Below, piece by piece: positions 60,215 to 64,000 of a DNA stretch of 64,000 bases. The notes below the pieces were generated by a model. The model was not told the origin of the DNA. It worked only from the letters and a program-made list of their open reading frames with translations, and searched no databases. Where the stretch lies: contig CAKPDP010000006.1 in NCBI GenBank assembly GCA_934149105.1, positions 47,365-111,364 of the forward strand, written 5' to 3'. A program made the position numbers and the translations under genes. The DNA comes from an uncultured Bacilli bacterium. Its GTDB lineage: Bacteria > Bacillota_I > Bacilli_A > RF39 > UBA660. Numbering within the stretch: position 1 is the stretch's first letter; each line of letters opens with the position of its first letter.

Positions 60215-61230
60215 TATATTTCACCTCCATTTAATGCATTCATTATTGATTCTCCAACGCATTTTGCTAAATTAACAGGAACTGCATTTCCTATTTGTTT
60301 GTATATATCATTCATTTTTCCTGCAAAATTCCAACTATCCGGAAAAGACTGTATTCTTGCATATTCTCTTGTTGTAAATGGTCTACTTTCATCAGGATGA
60401 CATCTGTCAGTTTGTTTCATCATTGGGGAACAAGTCAATGTTAAAGATGGTTCATCCCATGACAATCTTCTTGCTATACCTGTTCTTCCACCACCCATAT
60501 AATAACATGATTTCATATATTCTTTAGCAACATCATCTGGTAAATCTCTCCAATAGCCACCTGGTGGAACTAAATCAAATACTTTCTTTTTCTTTTCAGG
60601 ATATTTTGCCCCAACTGAATCAGGAACATTTTTAAGAACATCTCTTAATAAAGGTTTATACTCATGAGGAGCAGGATATTCAAACTTAACTTTGTCAATT
60701 AAATCTTTTCTTATTCCTATGATAACAACCCTTTGTCTTTTTTCTGCAACACCATAATCCCATGCGTTTAGAACTTTCCATTCAACTTTATATCCTAAAT
60801 CTTCAAAAACATTAATCATAGTTTCGATTGTCTTTCCACCATCATGTGTTGTTAAACCCTTTACATTTTCTGCAAAAAACATTTTTGGCTTAAGTTGTTT
60901 TATAAATTCCGCATAATAATAAAACATTGTTCCTCTAACATCATCTAAACCAAGTTTTTTACCAGCATAACTAAATGATTGACATGGATATCCTCCAGAA
61001 ATTAAATCAAGTTCTCCTTCTTTTAAATTGAATTCCTTTAACAAATCTCTTTTTGAAACCTCAACAATATCTTCATTTAACACATTCCATTTAGGCCTAT
61101 TTAATTTTAAAGTTTCACACGCAGTTTTATCTATTTCAATAAGTGCAACTTCTTCAAACCCTGCTTGCTCTAAACCTAAAGCAAGACCACCTGCACCTGC
61201 AAATAATTCTATACATTTTCTATTTTTCAT
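60214..61230 (-). CDS. DNA (cytosine-5)-methyltransferase
   Basis: 338 residues with all C5-methylase motifs: I ELFAGAGGLALGLEQAGF, IV GGYPCQSFSYAGKK with the catalytic Cys, VI AENVKGL, VIII EKRQRVVIIGIR, and IX-X RIQSFPDSWNF / IGNAVPVNLAKCVG. The target-recognition region lies between VIII and IX. It protects the host from the neighbouring Eco47II-type nuclease. First gene of the module on the minus strand; the ATG at 61230 follows GAGGT. Confidence 0.96.
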   Translation of the reverse strand: MKNRKCIELFAGAGGLALGLEQAGFEEVALIEIDKTACETLKLNRPKWNVLNEDIVEVSKRDLLKEFNLKEGELDLISGGYPCQSFSYAGKKLGLDDVRGTMFYYYAEFIKQLKPKMFFAENVKGLTTHDGGKTIETMINVFEDLGYKVEWKVLNAWDYGVAEKRQRVVIIGIRKDLIDKVKFEYPAPHEYKPLLRDVLKNVPDSVGAKYPEKKKKVFDLVPPGGYWRDLPDDVAKEYMKSCYYMGGGRTGIARRLSWDEPSLTLTCSPMMKQTDRCHPDESRPFTTREYARIQSFPDSWNFAGKMNDIYKQIGNAVPVNLAKCVGESIMNALNGGEI

Positions 61231-61260
61231 TTTATACCTCACTTCTTTATAATTTTAGTA

Positions 61261-61335
61261 TTTGGGCATTCCCATATACGAATTTCGTACGGGAGTACAA
61301 ATTCATTGCTTGCTAGACAAACATTATATTCCCAA
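61261..61335 (+). repeat. Structured inverted repeat, right copy
   Basis: Opposite-orientation partner of 55090-55166. The outer arms are less perfect here (TTTGGGCAT / ATTCCCAA); the inner stem GAATTTCGTAC / GTACAAATTC around GGGA is intact. It lies about 30 bp upstream of the methyltransferase start, so the two copies bracket the whole module. Confidence 0.85.
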
Positions 61336-61412
61336 TGACAGCAATGACGCCTTTATTACACCATACCCATATATCTCTATTTCTTGTCATATTGTCATTA
61401 CTAACTAAAAAA

Positions 61413-61940
61413 TCATTCTTCTTCAGTAAGTAATTTTTTTAAATCATCAAGAGATTGTTTTTGTTTTTTTATTTCTTTTTCATTATCTCTAACATAATTT
61501 TTAATTACTTTGATAACTCTAGTTTTGTCCTTTTTATTTAATTCAGAAATAAAATTTAACTCTTCTAAATCACAGTTATCTAATAATTCTTTAATAACCA
61601 TTTTCATATATAGTTCATCTTGCATTTGATTAACTATATCATCCAGTACAAGAATTGGAGCATTTTCAGGTTTGATAACCATACTACTATAAGAATTATT
61701 AACTGTTGAATCTATTTCTTCTTTACTATACTCACATAGTTCCATTAACATCTCTAAAGATAGATTTAATACTGAACTTAACTTTTTTAAAGATAATACA
61801 TTAGGTTTCTTTCTTTCGCCTTTTTCAATTTTAGCAATCGTATTATTATCTATACCAGTTATTCTTGATAATTCTCTTTGGGATATATTAATTTTCTCTC
61901 TAGCTTCTTTTACTACACTAGCTAAAGTTTTATTATTCAT
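61413..61940 (-). CDS. XRE-family repressor of the integrative element
   Basis: 175 residues. N-terminal helix-turn-helix (VVKEAREKINISQRELSRITGIDNNTIAKIEKGERKKPNVLSLKKL in successive helices), then a helical C-terminal half (LEELNFISELNKKDKTRVIKVIK ... KEIKKQKQSLDDLKKLL). There is no peptidase or LexA-like domain. It faces away from the rep/int genes, and the 200-bp gap has two perfect inverted repeats sharing the TTGTGA half-site that fit as its operators. The ATG at 61940 follows GAGGTG. Confidence 0.88.
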   Translation of the reverse strand: MNNKTLASVVKEAREKINISQRELSRITGIDNNTIAKIEKGERKKPNVLSLKKLSSVLNLSLEMLMELCEYSKEEIDSTVNNSYSSMVIKPENAPILVLDDIVNQMQDELYMKMVIKELLDNCDLEELNFISELNKKDKTRVIKVIKNYVRDNEKEIKKQKQSLDDLKKLLTEEE

Positions 61941-61972
61941 TAAATTACACCTCTTCATAACTTCCTAATACC

Positions 61973-62001
61973 ATTTTACCACAAAACAGATTATTCAACA
62001 A
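61973..62001 (-). promoter_or_regulatory. Promoter of the repressor gene
   Basis: Minus strand: TTGTTG (61996-62001), 17 bp, TAAAAT (61973-61978) preceded by TGG (extended -10). Confidence 0.65.
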
Positions 62002-62002
62002 T

Positions 62003-62029
62003 AATTTTGTGATTAAAACTCACAAAATT
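62003..62029. promoter_or_regulatory. Operator 1 of the element
   Basis: Perfect 10-bp inverted repeat AATTTTGTGA / TCACAAAATT with a 7-bp spacer, next to the repressor promoter. Confidence 0.75.
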
Positions 62030-62031
62030 TA

Positions 62032-62061
62032 TTGACATTAATTAATATTAAATGATATTAT
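62032..62061 (+). promoter_or_regulatory. Rightward promoter of the element
   Basis: TTGACA (62032-62037), 18 bp, TATTAT (62056-62061) preceded by TGA. Lies between the two operators. Confidence 0.7.
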
Positions 62062-62089
62062 TATATTGTGAGTATACCTCACAATATAA
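62061..62089. promoter_or_regulatory. Operator 2 of the element
   Basis: Perfect 12-bp inverted repeat TTATATTGTGAG / CTCACAATATAA with a 5-bp spacer, covering the end of the rightward -10 box and the start point. Shares TTGTGA with operator 1. Confidence 0.8.
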
Positions 62090-62164
62090 TTTCTTTCTTT
62101 AGTTGGTAATCTTTACATAGATATATTTATATCTAAAGTCTAAATGAAAGGAGGATTAGTTTAT

Positions 62165-62401
62165 ATGGATGCTAGAGAAACTTTAAAACTTATTTCAAAG
62201 CAATGGTGTAATCTTGATGATCTAATGAAACTTGCTGAAATAGGTAAAAACAATGCCGTTAAACTTAGAAGAGAAATAAAAAATGACCTAATAAATAGAG
62301 GTTATACTCTTCCTAATAACAGATTACCAATGATTGAAGTCGTTAATAAGCTAAAAATTAATATTAATTATTTAGAAAAAATGGCTAAAGAAAATTTATA
62401 G
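62165..62401 (+). CDS. Small DNA-binding protein (excisionase/DUF3173-like)
   Basis: 78 residues: CNLDDLMKLAEIGKNNAVKLRREIKNDLINRGYTLPNNRLPMIEVVNKL reads as a winged-helix-like small protein of the DUF3173/excisionase type found before the replication and integrase genes of integrative elements. The ATG at 62165 follows AAAGGAGG at 9-10 nt. Followed after 11 nt by the AAA ATPase. Assignment by context and layout. Confidence 0.65.
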   Translation: MDARETLKLISKQWCNLDDLMKLAEIGKNNAVKLRREIKNDLINRGYTLPNNRLPMIEVVNKLKININYLEKMAKENL

Positions 62402-62412
62402 AAAGGAATTAT

Positions 62413-63417
62413 ATGAAAACAATTGAAGAATTAAAAAATAGTATTGTCGATATTAATTATATTATTGAAAATATGATTAGAGAAAATGGTTTATATTGTT
62501 TACTTGGAGAAGCTAAAGTAGGAAAATCTGCTCTAGCTCTTCAAATAGCAAATTCTGTTTGTAATGGTATTCCTTTCTTGAATTTAAAGACTAACAAAAC
62601 ACCTATTTTGTATTTAAGTACAGAAATGAATCCATATGAGACTATAAGTCGTATTAATTTTATGAAATGTAATTTAATGGAAAATGATTTTCTATATACT
62701 TTCCCAGAAGATAATATGACACAACTAAGCATATTAAAAGTTGAAAAAGAAATAAGTGAATTTAAAGAAAAATATAACGGCAAATTAGTATTTATTGATA
62801 TGTTTAATGGCATAAATTTTGGAAATTATTACGATTTAAATAATTACCAAGATATGAGTCAAAATATATTTCCACAATTGCGTAAATTATGTAATAACTA
62901 TAATGTTACTATCATCATAGTTCATCATTTAAATCGTAAAGGTAAATCTTTAGGAAGCACTGCTATTGATACTTGTGTAGATGGTAAAATTGCATTAAAA
63001 CAAGATGAAAATATCAAATCAACTTTCTACTTAAATTATGAAAGTAGAGATTACCAAGCACTTAATTATGTACTAAAAAGAAATGATAATTTAATCCTAA
63101 GTATTGATGAAAAAACAGAAGAAACACTTAATCCAAATTTAATTCAATTTTTAAAATATGCAATTAGTAAAAAAGAGTTTACTTTTACTATTTCAGAAAT
63201 GGTTAGTAAATTAAATTTATTTATTACTCCACCCGTCTTAGGTAAATTAATATCAAGTAATAAAGATGAACTCGAAAAACTAGGATTATTTATAGAATGT
63301 AAAAGAACACAAACAGAAAGACTATATACTGCTAAATATAGGGAACCTTTGGAAATACTTGCTGATAATATTTTTTCAGAAAGTAATAGTAATAATTTAA
63401 ATTCAAAGGAGGAATAA
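62413..63417 (+). CDS. RepA-like AAA ATPase (AAA_25/RecA fold) of the element
   Basis: 334 residues. Walker A LLGEAKVGKSALALQIANSV (about residues 30-49), Walker B LVFIDMFNGI, then IIIVHHLNRKGKSLGSTAIDTCVDG, typical of the RepA/AAA_25 group of replication-associated ATPases in phages and integrative elements. A C-terminal helical part may be a winged helix (FTISEMVSKLNLFITPPVLGKLI). Probably helps replicate or mobilise the excised element. The integrase follows 2 nt later. Confidence 0.85.
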   Translation: MKTIEELKNSIVDINYIIENMIRENGLYCLLGEAKVGKSALALQIANSVCNGIPFLNLKTNKTPILYLSTEMNPYETISRINFMKCNLMENDFLYTFPEDNMTQLSILKVEKEISEFKEKYNGKLVFIDMFNGINFGNYYDLNNYQDMSQNIFPQLRKLCNNYNVTIIIVHHLNRKGKSLGSTAIDTCVDGKIALKQDENIKSTFYLNYESRDYQALNYVLKRNDNLILSIDEKTEETLNPNLIQFLKYAISKKEFTFTISEMVSKLNLFITPPVLGKLISSNKDELEKLGLFIECKRTQTERLYTAKYREPLEILADNIFSESNSNNLNSKEE

Positions 63418-63419
63418 TT

Positions 63420-64000
63420 ATGGCAGTTAAACTATTAGCCAAAGATGAATGGACAAAAGATGGTCGTAAATGGATTTTTTATGACTATGTTAAGAATTTA
63501 GATGGTTCTAGAAGAAAGTATAAATCGAAGAAGTTTTTTACTAAAACAGAAGCGTTAAAAGCTGAAAGAGAATTTTTAACAATTAACGCTGATAGAAGTG
63601 ATAAAGACCGTAATATGACTTTTAAGGATTTATATACACTCTTCTATGCATACAAAGAAGATAAAGTAAAATATACTACTTTAAAAACTTATCGTGATAG
63701 AGAAAAATTTTTCAAAGACTTAGATAATGTTAAATTAAAAGATTTTAATATTGAACATTTTGAAAAATGGAAAAAGCAAATAAATTCTTATGGATATACA
63801 ACTAATCATAAAAATCATTTATTCAAATTCTTTAAAGAATTATTAAACTTTGCTACTAAGTGGTACAATTTTAACTTTACAGCAACTTATAATAAAATGA
63901 CTAATTTTACTGACCCAAACGAAATACCAAAAGAAATGTTATTTTTCACTTATGAAGAATTTAAAAAATTCATATCGGTAGAAGATGATATTCTATTTAA
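63420..64000 (+). CDS. int: Tyrosine recombinase (integrase), N-terminal part
   Basis: Runs off the right edge; about 193 residues are visible. N-terminal arm-binding domain (KWIFYDYVKNLDGSRRKYKSKKFFTKTEALKAEREF) followed by the SAM-like core-binding domain (TFKDLYTLFYAYKEDKVKYTTLKTYRDRE ... FFKELLNFATKWYNF). The catalytic Arg-His-Arg-Tyr part lies beyond the window. AAAGGAGG lies 7 nt before the ATG. Identifies the region as an integrative element (ICE or prophage-like) whose attachment site is probably to the right. Confidence 0.9.
   Translation, partial: MAVKLLAKDEWTKDGRKWIFYDYVKNLDGSRRKYKSKKFFTKTEALKAEREFLTINADRSDKDRNMTFKDLYTLFYAYKEDKVKYTTLKTYRDREKFFKDLDNVKLKDFNIEHFEKWKKQINSYGYTTNHKNHLFKFFKELLNFATKWYNFNFTATYNKMTNFTDPNEIPKEMLFFTYEEFKKFISVEDDILF

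Overview
The window is a very AT-rich stretch of a Bacillota chromosome. Several things point to an endospore-forming member of the Bacilli side, probably an uncultured gut lineage: a clear GerE regulator, SpoIIIAH, CotE and GerM; Gram-positive division and wall genes (ezrA, divIB/ftsQ, murB, murD, murG); SipW-type exported proteins; and strong GGTGAT-type ribosome binding sites. TGA is used as a stop, so this is the standard bacterial code. I cannot name the species. Most genes lie on the minus strand.

Layout. 1-8.5 kb: the start of a SipW-type signal peptidase, a helicase-like protein of unknown function, priA, then a surface operon (thioester adhesin, sortase, membrane protein) behind a near-consensus promoter. 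8.5-19 kb: an RNHCP zinc protein, ezrA, tRNA-Ser, a GH25-LysM lysozyme, the sporulation genes gerM, gerE and spoIIIAH, small membrane proteins, recX and a degraded AMP-ligase. 19-28 kb: yneF, serS, a murD-murL pair, cotE, a multiply broken pseudogene and a queuosine salvage enzyme. 28-44 kb: two SipW-signal surface proteins that share an almost identical 518-bp block. These flank rpsP-khpA-trmD-rimM and other RNA-modification genes, an HrcA-type heat-shock clpB, a SEDS-family gene, lon and a Flp-type pilin. 44-52 kb: murG-murB-divIB, alaS-cmk and a GtrA/GT2 glycosylation pair. 52.7-64 kb: accessory DNA with a Fic protein, TnpV, a defence module (C5 methylase, Eco47II-type nuclease, ASCH protein, membrane-anchored STAND-like NTPase, radical SAM/SPASM enzyme with a protein carrying an NSSSTS N-terminus) and the control end of an integrative element (repressor, small DNA-binding protein, AAA ATPase, tyrosine integrase running off the edge).

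Main points. The accessory module sits between two inverted copies of a roughly 75-bp structured repeat (55090-55166 and 61261-61335), whose 41-nt cores match at 39 positions. Two genes, the lysozyme and the SEDS protein, have no ATG, GTG or TTG that could give a full-length product. Each instead has an ATT codon ideally spaced behind an extended Shine-Dalgarno sequence, suggesting AUU initiation. The SipW-signal paralogs look recently gene-converted, and each has a 19-20 nt homopolymer upstream. Sporulation-type promoters (sigma-K before gerE, sigma-E before cotE) and a CIRCE-like operator on clpB can be read directly. The murD-murL pairing suggests D-glutamate is made by epimerising the UDP-MurNAc-dipeptide.
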